Shown here piece after piece: positions 1 through 10,323 of a stretch of 64,000 nt of DNA. This stretch comes from Rhyzopertha dominica (lineage: Eukaryota > Arthropoda > Insecta > Coleoptera > Bostrichidae). Both the position numbers and the translations under genes were made by a program. Numbering within the stretch: the stretch's first letter is position 1; each line of letters begins with the position of its first letter. The stretch covers positions 32,111,786 to 32,175,785 of the forward strand of contig QCXZ01000041.1 of NCBI GenBank assembly GCA_025024175.1, written 5' to 3'. A model generated the notes under the pieces. It was not told the DNA's origin. It saw only the letters and a program-made list of their open reading frames with translations, and ran no database searches.

Positions 1-540
1 AAAATTTTTAGAGATTACAACACAAGTACTGAAACATAACACCCCTAGGTGCCTACATCGGAATTGCAGGTGGGCTTCTCTCGTACACTCCTCATCTGTT
101 GCGTTTCAGTTGCTCTCCATGGCACTTACAAGCGCATATTCGAGCGATTACTTAAACTGCACATTCGAGTCTATATTTGAAGTCATTGAAGTGGATTTTT
201 ACAGCGATAAGATTTATCTCTTTCCAGTTCTTTCCTTTTCGTTGGACTTGACTTGTACGTTGCACCGTGCTCGAAACATATGACTATTGTGGGGTGTTGT
301 GACCTTGCACCACCTACGTACATGTCAATAGCTAGATGAAAGGTATAGAGGTAATAGCACAGTTATATTGAATAGGTTAGTCAGATTAACTAAAATAATA
401 CATGAAGATACCGGATAACCCTACGAGTTGCCTTGAGAAAGTGCATTAACGTGTTTCATGTTTGATGGAACTGCGTACAGAAGTACCTAACTTTGGTTTG
501 AAGGCTTCCGTGGTTGTTGTCGATGATATGTTGTTTTCCG
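1..540. other. Intergenic DNA, nothing recognised
   Basis: No coding frame of interest, repeat or RNA gene could be supported here. Composition is more balanced than most of the window, but no motif stands out. Confidence 0.5.
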
Positions 541-570
541 GGCTGGTTCCCACGTTGGTTATTAGACCTT

Positions 571-604
571 GACGTTTCGACACTCATGTCGGTGTCTTCC
601 TCAG
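571..604 (-). ncRNA. Hammerhead-ribozyme-like core in a Penelope-type tail
   Basis: Read on the minus strand this block has CTGAGGA (the CUGANGA core), a 5-bp stem GACAC/GTGTC with an 8-nt loop, then GAAAC and GTC. That is the order of conserved parts of a hammerhead ribozyme core. Penelope-like retroelements are known to carry such motifs in their terminal repeats. Only a short stem I could be paired, so self-cleavage is unproven. The surrounding 490-615 is probably the remnant of a Penelope end. Confidence 0.5.
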
Positions 605-623
605 AAGTAGCTCTGAAACAGGA

Positions 624-806
624 CGAATAATACTCGCAGTTATACTACTAATCACATACTAAAACGGAAAAAAATTGCAAAAAGACAAGAAATTTTTTTT
701 GCTCAAATTGTTATTTTTTCTTTTTCGGTCATTTTAAAACGATTGAGCAAATAAAAATTTTCGTGATACAGTACTTCCCATCCGTTGGATGCGGAAGTAA
801 AAGTAA
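624..806. repeat. Dispersed repeat, copy A (internally deleted)
   Basis: It matches the repeat at 3945-4375 over its two ends: the part around 'ataatactcgcagttatac' and the part ending 'gttggatg..gaagtaaaa'. The middle ~175 bp present in copy B are missing, with an AG microhomology at the join. Its start also matches the arms of the long-inverted-repeat element at 39005-41413. No coding potential. Confidence 0.7.
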
Positions 807-1175
807 TGGGCCCAGTACTGAGCCTTGCGGTTTTCAGATATATTATCACCAAAAACGACAATTTGGAACCGACTACGAAGATATGAGTTAAAAAAAAACC
901 ACAGTCGCATAATCGAATCCATAAAAACGTAATTTAGCACATAGCAAGCAATGATCTGTGGTATCAAATGCCTCGGAGAAGTCGAGCAGTACTAGACCCG
1001 AAGCATTTAAGTTATCTAGTGCCCTAAAAACATTATCCATGACATCAGCTAAATCCTGACTGGGCAGAAGATATAATGTTTTTTTGATATGGCATAGTCA
1101 TAAATCTACATTTGAGCTATTTTTTCTAAAATTTTCGACAGCACAGGAATTTTAGTAACAGGGTTACACTTAGTG
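807..1175 (-). pseudogene. Jockey-type LINE reverse transcriptase fragment
   Basis: Minus-strand translation shows reverse transcriptase motifs of non-LTR retrotransposons in the right order: a 'LSKILEKIAQ' block, 'LVLLDFSEAFDT' (the catalytic-Asp block that is usually D-x-SKAFD), 'KLRFYGF' and 'PQGSVLGP'. Stop codons and a frame break fall between the last two. The fragment ends directly at the dispersed repeat copy A, just after the PQGSVLGP block, so the YADD palm motif is absent. It is a dead, truncated piece of the RNA-copying enzyme of a Jockey-like element. Assignment to LINE reverse transcriptase is firm; the clade is an inference from the motif spacing. Confidence 0.8.
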
Positions 1176-1510
1176 GATTAGTTTTTGTAAGAGAGAGACT
1201 ACATCTAAGATCTACACCTATTGGCTATAGTTTCTATCTATTGTTTCTGTCTTTCTACTGCCAGGCACCAAAACTAAGCACAGAAATTGTTTTAATCCAA
1301 AATCAGACATTCACCTGCATTGTAGCGCTACAAAAGTTATATCAAAAATAAATATAAGCGTTTAGATAGTTTAGATAGACGCTATAATATTGTCATTTTT
1401 TATTTTCTCACACATCAGCTATATTTGAAGGATTTGAGCTATATGGTTCGATAGTAGTATTATGATGACGGAGAACTAAAGCCTGCGGATTAGGCAACCA
1501 GCTTTATTCC
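1176..1510. other. Non-coding, nothing recognised
   Basis: AT-rich sequence between a LINE fragment and a candidate core promoter. No motif or ORF with support. Confidence 0.5.
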
Positions 1511-1513
1511 CAG

Positions 1514-1618
1514 TATATAAGCGCAACGAAAAACGCACGTAAGCAGTCTGGTTTGAAACGCGGTAGAGGAAACGAACAAAATCACCCGTGTTCTAAAATT
1601 TTAAAATGACTATAGTGA
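1514..1618 (+). promoter_or_regulatory. Candidate RNA polymerase II core promoter with short first exon
   Basis: TATATAAG at 1514-1521 lies 31 bp upstream of the A of an initiator-like GCAGTCTG (A at 1545), the canonical spacing. A first ATG follows at 1605, and GTGAGT, a good 5' splice donor, begins at 1614 after only three codons. Very short coding first exons split by an intron are common in insect genes such as cuticle proteins. I could not find a matching downstream exon, so it may equally be a transposon promoter or chance. Confidence 0.35.
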
Positions 1619-2820
1619 GTAGTGTTTTGAACAGTGATATATTGAAATTGTAGTATATTGAATTAGTGGTATTTAAAGTTAGTGTATTTGAGTACTAGTG
1701 CTTAAATAAAAAATAAATAAGTTAGAAATCTGCATTTTTGGAACCCGTAAACATAACAGTTTTGTAGTTGCAATTATTGAAGGTTGTAAATAAAGAATTA
1801 GAGACTGCACCGTCGCAAAGTAGAGCAAGTTTTCTGCCATTGAAATTTTTACACCTAAGTTTGCCACCCAACTTGCTTATCCCGTGTATATAAGGTATAG
1901 TTTAGGACTCCGCCCAGAAAACTAATTAAAGAGTGAATCTCCTCTAGTTTGGGAACCCGTGCTTTAAACTATTCGGAATGAATTCCGAGTATTTTGCTAT
2001 TTTACACATTTAAATATATAGGAATACCTGCAACACACATACTCCACGAAAAAAAGCATCTCATATTGGTTCCAATTGTGCCAACTGTAAATAAACACAT
2101 TGCACTGTGTGAAACAACCATCACACAAATTGTTTTCGAGCATCCATGCGGAGGGGAACACGAACTGTACTTCACGTAATTGAACAATTTCGCCAGGTTC
2201 GTTGAAAAACCTAACGACCCGATTTCCCCCCTTAATCTTAAACTCACCGGTCATAATATAATCCCCGTTTTATTTCACAGCATAAATATTTATCTGTGCC
2301 ATTTCCTTCATGAACAAAAGCTGCGGAAAACGCTTGAAAATGAGGAATTTTCCTTCCGCCCACCCAACGGCAAGCGCGTATAAGCCATTTGGAAATATCT
2401 CTACGTTACATCGAATAACTTAAGGGGAAAGGCACCAGGTTGCCACATATCAAAAAATGTCGAGCTTATAAAGAACTTTGTTTTGCTATTAGTTATAATT
2501 AATTTTAAAAATGTTAGGAATGGCCGGTGTCTTAACGATAACGAGCCACCTTCAATAATGCGTATGATTCTAGTAAAATCCTGAATCAAGTCGATTTTAT
2601 TTCTGAGGGCGACATCATCTGATGTAACGTTAGAAGTTGTTAAAAAAACCTGCCTATGGCAGCTATGAACCTTGATTTTTTTTTCTGAACTATTTGCATT
2701 AAATCGTCAGTTTACTACTTAACAATGAATTACCTATTTAAAATGATGTTTACTTTTCAAGAACATGTAAACATTGTACGTTTATTTAACAAATATAACG
2801 ACTGTACTAGAGCTTTAGTG
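1619..2820. other. Non-coding, nothing recognised
   Basis: AT-rich sequence. A second TATATAAGG at about 1887 and several 60-85-codon frames on both strands occur, but none resembles a protein I recognise. The last ~120 bp may be the upstream part of the LINE endonuclease fragment that follows. Confidence 0.45.
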
Positions 2821-2822
2821 AA

Positions 2823-3570
2823 TTGCATTCGAATGAATATGTAATGAGACTGGATCGGTCCCAAAATGGAAATATACATAACAATGTTGCCGTTTTGAGC
2901 CTTGTTGTTTTAATGGAAACTTGTTCGAAAAATATTACAGATTACGTTATGTGTTTGGGTGATTTTAATATAGATTGCTTGAAACTTAAAGACGCAGCTA
3001 CAGTTTACCTTAATAACAGACTCGATTCTCTCGGACTCTTTCAGTTAATTGATGAGCTCACAAGAGGAGTTTTTCGTTAATTGACCTAGTAAAAACTTCA
3101 AGTCCGTGAACTGTTAAGTCTAGTGGTGTAATTCACGTAAATAAATCCGATCACGATCTAATTTATACTACACTGGATATCGAAAAAATCAAAAACATGT
3201 CCAGATTTCTTACATACCGCCATTTCAGTTGCTTTATATAGAATAATTATTTTGAAACGGTATAAAAGCTCTATCATTTGATGATATTTACTATATGAAT
3301 TGCTATTGCTGTATCTGACATCCATGCACCTAAATCAAAACTGTAAAAATTACAAAGACGTGTGTGCCATGGCTAAAAAATAATTTGAAATTCTTGGGAC
3401 TTAGAAATAAATCTAAAGCGATATATACGAGAACTGAACTTACTAAACACTAAACTCAACCGACGCAAGTATTCCGCCTCAACTATTTTAATTTTCACTT
3501 GGTAAGAGAGGAACGATGTAGTCGATATAAAGGAAATAACCTCTACATCGAAAGGCACTGACGATATTGG
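2823..3570 (+). pseudogene. LINE apurinic-type endonuclease fragment
   Basis: The first frame (2823-3080, 85 codons) contains 'VMCLGDFNID', 'SLGLFQLIDE' and 'LTRG', the core of the AP-like endonuclease that nicks target DNA in Jockey/CR1-type LINEs. After a stop the match continues in other frames: an 'SDHDLIYTTL' block (the catalytic SDH motif) at about 3145-3175 and 'FLTYRHF' shortly after, then a degenerate linker to about 3570. Several stops and frameshifts mean it is dead. No reverse transcriptase follows, so the copy is truncated or broken downstream. The enzyme family is clear; which LINE clade is uncertain. Confidence 0.8.
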
Positions 3571-3944
3571 CGTACGGTTAATAAAATTATAATATTAATT
3601 TCTTATTGATTTTTTAACTCACATAATAAACAGTTGCATTCTTGATAAGCATTTTCCATAATCTTGGAAGCAAGCTATAGTTTGTATTTAGTATATATTG
3701 TTATGCAAATTCATTATATATGTACGTAACGTTTCCAACATTTGGAGAAGTATGTAATGAAAGTTTCATATTATAAAAGGAGTAAGAACAAATCAGCTAG
3801 ATTTATTTAGGATTTATAACAAATAAAAGACGCTTCATTTTTTACATAACATCAGGTAAGACGCTGTTAAGCAATATGTTCAATGTAAGCTCCGTGGCGA
3901 TCAAAACATGTGCTGATTCTGTCTTCAAAAGATTGATTTAAATT

Positions 3945-4375
3945 TAAACAGTTTGCTGCACCGAAAATTTATAAGAGCGAATAATACTCGCAGTTATACT
4001 ACTAAGCACATACTAAAACGAAAAAAAAAATAAAAAATAAAAATTTGCAAAAAGGGTAGTTACCACCCAAATTCGCCCCCTTACCGATACCATACTTACC
4101 CCACAAATAATAGGTCGCTTTGGGTAGTTGAGGTTTATACGTTTGCCAAATTTCATATTCATATATTAAGTCTCGAGAGTTATCGTGTCCACAAACAAAA
4201 CCACAGACACACACACACACACACACAGACAAGAAATTTTTTTACTCAAATTTTGTTTTTTTTTTGCGTTTTCGATCATTTTAAGACGAATGAGCAAATA
4301 AAAATTTTTGAAAATTTTTCTCGCGATACAATACCCATCTGTTGGATGTGGAAGTAAAACAGCATGTTGAAATAT
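3945..4375. repeat. Dispersed repeat, copy B, with CA microsatellite
   Basis: Shares 'gtttgctgcaccgaaaattt' with the arms of the element at 39005-41413, and its two ends with copy A at 624-806. It looks like one arm of the same long-inverted-repeat family. A (AC)n run fills 4207-4227. The minus-strand frames over it are low-complexity and not considered genes. Confidence 0.7.
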
Positions 4376-5684
4376 ACTCCCTAAAATTATATAGGGTGTT
4401 AAATTTAAATAAAAAGTTGTGTCCCTCAAAAAGAGTAAACAAAGGTTTACTTGTGTTACTATTACTAATAATTGTCACATGAAATTTTTGGTAGACTCTT
4501 GTAATTTGTATTTCTTCATAAAAATCAATTTTGAAAACATAATTCGCACTTAAGTGGTAAATCAAAATATGTCTGTAAAGTATACAGTTATATTTACAAA
4601 ATAAGGATGTATACATAAAAATATAAAATATTTTTGTATATGTGAACATATTTTAATGAAATCTCAATTTTGGCACACTTCACTTTGTGCTTTCTGTATT
4701 TAAGTATTAAAGTGCATGCTAAAGATGATGCTAGGGAGTAATGCACGGCAAGCTGGTGTAACATGCGCGCATTGTGGTAAAATGAGGCATTGAAGTCATT
4801 AAAATATTGGAAAGCAAAACAGTGCATTATTATTCAATTCTAAATAGTCGGATAATAAAATATCTGCGTTGTAACCAGCAGCAATTTATAACTGAATTGC
4901 ATTCAATTATTGCAAATTGTTAACATATACTAGCACGACGATTAAGCTCCTATGGGAGTAATGCATACTGGTAAATAAACAGCGTGTCCCCATGGTGCTT
5001 CTAATAATAATAGAAAAATTACTTTTAAATTGTTTGACTAAGTTGTTTTTTTAGTTATGCCAAAATCAACGCCCGCAAAAAGCTAAAATTACGCTCTGGG
5101 AGATTTCCGTTGATCAGTAAAAGCTATTACCAATAACGTGGAAGGGTTTTATGTCAATCTGAAAATAACTTCTTCGCGCTTCATCCTGTAGTTTATAATT
5201 TATGTCACGTATGACAAATTGAAACCCTTTTGAACGAAAATATGAAATATTCAACCCTAGTAACTACTGGCTTTGTCATAATCATGCATATGTTTGTGGA
5301 AAAAGTTATAATATCTAAAAGAAAAACAAGGCGAAGAAACCGGAAGATCGCATCGTCACTGCATGCGTACCCTACATAAAGAAATGTACGGAGAAGATCG
5401 GGCGCCTATAGAAAACGTATAGTGTGAAAACCATATTTGGACGATTGAGGGAGGTCGCCAACGATTTTCCACACTGTTACGTGTACCGATCTGAAAAATG
5501 ATGAACTTTTTATTTAAGCAGCAGTTCCAGGATACACTGAATCCAAACACAACTAGTTCAATACACTACTACTTAAAACACATTCAGTAGCGCCAAAAAC
5601 ACTTTAGAACACTCGGTTCACTTGTCCTTCGCATGCTTCACCTCTTTTCAAATCGGACTTACTACGCGTGCTTTCGCTTGGGCT
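4376..5684. other. Non-coding, nothing recognised
   Basis: AT-rich. The last 350 bp are GC-richer with no recognised motif. Minus-strand frames at 4281-4649 and 5356-5550 have no recognisable domain and are rich in residues typical of translated AT-rich DNA. Confidence 0.5.
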
Positions 5685-5686
5685 TA

Positions 5687-6350
5687 TAGAGGGTGATCAG
5701 TCAAGACTGGACAACGGCTGTAACTTGGAAACTAACCGTGCTAGAATCTTGCGGTAAATTTTTTTTAACCAAATGTGGCCACCCAGATTTCATTGAAAAT
5801 ATTTTGAAGTACGTAACTTTGCCGCTAGGTGGCGCATTTAGTATGACATCAAACAATATTTCTTTTCCAAAAAGTTGCAATACAATGTTAGTCTAAAATA
5901 AACTCGTTGGAGTCTATGTTTATTTGTTAATAAATTTTGTTTGAACGTTTTTTTCTAGTTGCTATGGCAATGACAATAGGAGGGATAGAAATTTCCAATC
6001 GTCAAAATGGCATAACTCAGGTATCGTTTAACCGAATTTAACGGGTAATGGCTAGTTTTAAAGTGAATATTATGGTTTTCAATATAATCATAAATAACTT
6101 GTAATTTATTGCAACTGTTTGACAATAGGGGGCGTTAATTATAAAATTTTTATATTTGTTCAAATATCTTTAAAAATCAAATGCATCCCTATAGACCTTT
6201 TTGTTGGTTTTTATGGCACATTAATCAAGCAAGATAAATTTTAATCCCAGAGATCGATACCTTTTTCCCTTTCTTGGTTATAGTAAACAAACTGCAAATC
6301 CGTCGTTTGGCTTAGTTATTTTTTTACTTAAAATAAAATTAGGTTACCTA
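5687..6350. repeat. Left inverted arm of the 2.4-kb element
   Basis: Pairs with about 7425-8069. The frame at 5693-5896 lies inside this arm and is an incidental frame, not a gene. Confidence 0.8.
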
Positions 6351-7424
6351 TATTAAAAAAATGTCACACTTTTGCTCAAATTGCTTCAAATTTTCTCTAG
6401 TGTTTCCAATATAAAAAATATAATACCAACTTCTTACTGACACTAGCTAACGGTTAGGTACTGAAGGGGTCTTGTAGTTACTTGTTTTTAAGTCACTCAG
6501 CGTTCTTTGTCGTTTATAACCTTATCGAATAACAGCAGCAGACGTTGTTTCTACTAATATCATATTTGCTTGCTATACCTCTCCAGAGAGATCACGCGGA
6601 ATTAATAACCTGTCATTCTCAGAGTGTCACTGATCTATTAATTATTAGTATTACTATTACCTCCTGTTGCTAATGAGAAAGCTACTCAAATTAATAAAGT
6701 AAAATACAGGACATGCCGTATGTTGATCAATAAATTATTTATAATATATTAAAAATAAAATTATTAAATACATTCAACAGACTAACAGTACAAAGCAACA
6801 TAACAATATTTCAATTACTCTACAGGGTCTGCCACCTAAAACTCCCCGACTCGTATTTTCTTTATTTTTTTCAGATACTTCCTTAAGTGAAATGTCAAAT
6901 TAAAGGTTATTTTAAAATCTTTAAAAATAGTATAGTGGGTGTCAAAAAATATTTATAGATAATATTTTACAAATAAAGTGAATTTTTGTAAATATCTTTA
7001 TTTTCAATGAATTTCAAATGTTAACTGTTTTAATTTTTAATTGAGTATACAGGAATTTGTTATGTTTATTCGTTTATTATTATTTTTACTATAATTAGAT
7101 TAAATACTTATTAAAGTTAACGAAATTTTAAATTTATAAAGATAGTTAACAGAGTACGGCGACCATGCGTTTTTCTTGTTTTAATTAACAAAAATAAAAA
7201 TGAGGTATACATGATAATGACACAAATTAAAGAAGACAAATCGGCATCCAGCAACTATGAAGCAATATTTATTATAAGAGGTAAGATAAAAACACTTTAT
7301 TTGTGAAATATCATCTAAAAATATTTTTTTGGTTACTCACTACGCCATTTTTTAAGAGTCAATTTGACACCTAACCTAAAGAGTCGTAATTAATATGTAA
7401 GAGTCTTTTTTTAATACAACCTAA

Positions 7425-8069
7425 TTTTATTCCAAGGAAAAAAATAGCCGAACCCAAAGACGGATTCGCAATTTTTTACTATAACCAAGAAACGAAAAAA
7501 GATATCGACTTCCGGTTTTCAAATTTATCTTGCTTTATTAATGAGCTATAACAGCTACTAAAAAAGTCTATAGGGTTGTATTGGATTTTTTAAAGATATT
7601 TGAACAAATATAAAAATTTTATACTTAACGCCCCCTACTGTCAAAAAGTTGCAATAAGTTATAAGTTTTTTATGATTACATTGAAAACCATAAAAGTAAC
7701 TTTAAAGCTAGCCATCACTCGTTAAATTCGGTTAAACCATACTTGAGTTACGCCGTTTTGTATATTTGATTCTATCCCTCCTATTGTCGTTGCCATAGCA
7801 ACTAGAAACAAAATGTTCAAACAAAATTTATTCATAAATATACATACATGGATTGCAATGAGTTTATTTTAGACTAACTTTATATTGCAACTTTTTGGAG
7901 AAAGAAAGGCTTCTTTGAATGGCATATTAAATGCGCCACCTAGCGGCAAAATTACATACTTCAAAATATTTTAAATGAAATCTGGGTGGTAAAAAAAATT
8001 ACCGCAAGATTCTAGCACGATTAGTTTCCAAGATACAGCCGCTATCCAGCCTTAACTGATCACCCTGTA
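7425..8069. repeat. Right inverted arm of the 2.4-kb element
   Basis: Inverted partner of 5687-6350. Divergence between arms suggests an old insertion or a family whose arms are not homogenised. Confidence 0.8.
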
Positions 8070-8229
8070 TATGTACCCCCGTCGATAATGCTAGGAATGG
8101 TTCGACAGCGATCTGCTTTGTCTAGTATGGAAGCTTCGAGAACGTACATACTAGAACAACATTGGTCTACTGCGCGAACCGATTGACCTGGTTTTCTCAT
8201 CCAGATGCACTATGTTTACCACATCATCA

Positions 8230-8640
8230 AAATGTAAAAATATCATGTGTCAAAACTCTATAGCATTAATTACACCCATGGAAAAGTTTACGTCGGCTAA
8301 ATAGAATAACACCGCACAAAAACAATATATCAAGTGAGTAACACCAATTTTTTTTACTGTTAAAGCATATACTTATGATTTAGTGGGATTTAACCTTAAA
8401 TCGTATTGGTCAAACATTTTGATCCTGCCAAACTCCTGATTGTTATTAAGCAACGAAGAGATCACCCTTCATATCGTAGCAGTATACATAAAACGACCTA
8501 AAATGGATCCCTGAGAAACCCAAGTTAAAATATTTGCAGTGAGAGATTAAAGGTAACTGGAAAAATGTCTGTGTCAATATCTACGCACAAATTTTTACTT
8601 TTTATGAATTCTTTAACTGCTATAATACTAGGAACACAAA
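8230..8640 (-). pseudogene. LINE reverse transcriptase fragment
   Basis: Minus-strand translation gives 'KSKNLCVDIDTD' then 'VSQGSILG' (the PQGSxLGP palm block), a stretch with 'ISSLLNNN', and 'FDQYDLRLNPTKS', which matches the usual region after the YADD box in Jockey-type LINEs. The YADD box itself is lost in a deletion. Stops interrupt the frame. It begins shortly after the right tip of the 2.4-kb inverted-repeat element. It is a dead fragment of the same enzyme class as the one at 807-1175, and could belong to the same LINE family. Confidence 0.7.
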
Positions 8641-9337
8641 AGAATAAGTTTGTATGATAGAAATACCAAGCCTGTAAAAGGGGCTGCTAAATTTGGCAGC
8701 ACTGTGTCGAGTGGCTTTTGGGGAAAGCGCTAACGCTACTGATGTCGACCTAAACATTGCATTACCCGGGCCCATTTATGCGTAACACTGAAAAGAGATA
8801 TCATCATCCCTGATTCGCAGTAGATAAATCTTTAGTTCGCGTGCCAAGGGCTCGCTACGATCCTGTTGATGTCTCGAACGGGCAGCAATTATTTCTTACC
8901 CAGCTAATGAAAGGATTTTCGTTTCTGGCAAACGCAACCTTTGCCGAAGGGAGTACAAAAGAAATCAAGTGGGTGGCGTCGAATGTACTCGATTTTATGT
9001 TGTAGAATTTACAGGTCAGTTACACATGACATGCGGCACGTGTACTTTTTTTTACTGTGTAGACCTTTTAAAGCTGCCCGACACGAGCTGAGAGAAATGA
9101 TAGATTCCGATAAACCTCTTAACTTCAAAGGCTGTGCTTACATTTTCTATACAGTTTAGGGTATTGAAATGTTACAAATGATTTCAACTTTTATGTTACG
9201 GTGTACTGAGCTGACATTATTCATTATTCAAACAATCCGTTCATTAAAAGCATTTTGGTTCTAGGTGCAATTCTTATTTAATATTTTCATTTAAGGTATA
9301 CCGGATGATAGCTTAAAGTTGCCGCTGAGTCAATGCG
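8641..9337. other. Mostly unrecognised; edge of gypsy gag remnant
   Basis: No recognised gene. A 72-codon plus frame at 8941-9159 has no known domain. The last ~40 bp before the MITE read in frame with the gag-like sequence that resumes after it, so the old gypsy element begins at least here. Confidence 0.45.
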
Positions 9338-9346
9338 AGGCGACCG

Positions 9347-10314
9347 GGTTATATGACGTTTCGCCGCCGTCGTTTCACCCCCGGACGTTTCGCTCCTGTA
9401 CCGATTCGCCCCCGACCATTTCGATCCCCATAAATGAAACAAACATCTAGATCAAAATATATATTTATTTCAAATTCAAAATTATGTATTATGTGCAATA
9501 CCTAACAATTAATCCATATTGTCTATTCTACCATAGCTTTCTACGATATTTTTTATCCGTGTTGAGATCGCACGATTATTATTAGTTTTAGGTTAACTCC
9601 TAATAATAATTGTGAAACCTCGTATCTAAGCAGAGACGTGTTTTTTAGTTATTTACAAACTGACAAATATTTGGAAACGAATTACCACAAGTGCTTTGAA
9701 AGCCGCGAAACCATTCTTCAATATTGTTGTTGTTTATCTTATGGTGATCATTTAAAGTTCTGTTGTCTGTATGCCGATTAATTTAGCATTCAGTTTTCGA
9801 TTCTGCATATCTTAGAATATCTAATTAAAGAGCAAAAAGTAAATATATGTAGGTATTCTAATATCCATCGTGTCTAGAAGTTTTCCTACATGTAAAAAAT
9901 CCTATACAGATATAAGATTTCGATTCTTAACATCGGCTTATTTTCATCCTTTTCAGTTAGTTTTTGTCAGTATATATGTTGTTGATTTTGGTTACTTATA
10001 TAATGTTTTTGTATTTGCTATTTTTTTAAAATAACATTTAAATTATTTATTCTCTTATGTGATAAAAGTATATCCTAACCTTATCAAAAAGTGGGCAAAA
10101 AACCACCATGTTTCTCTGCAACAATAGGATTAACATTACGAGCAATGCCGAAATATTTTTCTAAATTAAATTAAATAAATTAAAATTTGAAGAAAAAATG
10201 CGTGAGAAATTTTGCTCCGAGGGCGAAACGGCCGATGGCCAATTGGAGTCGTGGGCGAAACGGCGGGGGCGAAACAGCAGGGGCGAAAGAGTGGAGGCGA
10301 AACGTCTGTATTCC
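9347..10314. mobile_element. Mutator-like non-autonomous transposon (MITE)
   Basis: Perfect 9-bp duplications AGGCGACCG flank it at 9338-9346 and 10315-10323, the length typical of Mutator-like elements. The inverted tips are GGTTATATGACGTTTCGCC and, complemented, GGAATACAGACGTTTCGCC. Subterminal DNA on both sides is built from a short degenerate unit around TTTCGCCCC (left, three to four copies; right, complement GGGGCGAAA, four to five copies). The interior is AT-rich with no transposase. The plus frames crossing the right tip are a product of the unit repeats. It inserted into the gag region of a decayed gypsy element. Confidence 0.8.
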
Positions 10315-10323
10315 AGGCGACCG

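Larger units (their letters stand above)
5687..8069. mobile_element. 2.4-kb element with ~650-bp terminal inverted repeats
   Basis: The left arm (5687 to about 6350) and right arm (about 7425 to 8069) are inverted copies of each other with visible substitutions and small indels. Paired landmarks include 'GGGTGATCAGT' at both tips, 'GCGCCACCTAGCGGC' against its complement, and 'CCTCCTATTGTC' against its complement. The tips read TAGAGGGTG and, inverted, TACAGGGTG, each next to a TA dinucleotide (5685-5686 and 8070-8071), consistent with a TA target duplication. The ~1.07-kb centre has no meaningful ORF. It is a non-autonomous foldback-type DNA transposon; superfamily not determined. Confidence 0.82.

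Noticed and set aside
4207..4227. CA repeat as a possible CRISPR-like or regulatory array
   Set aside because: Plain dinucleotide microsatellite without spacers.
4281..4649. 122-codon minus-strand frame
   Set aside because: AT-rich translation with no domain, partly overlapping a dispersed non-coding repeat.
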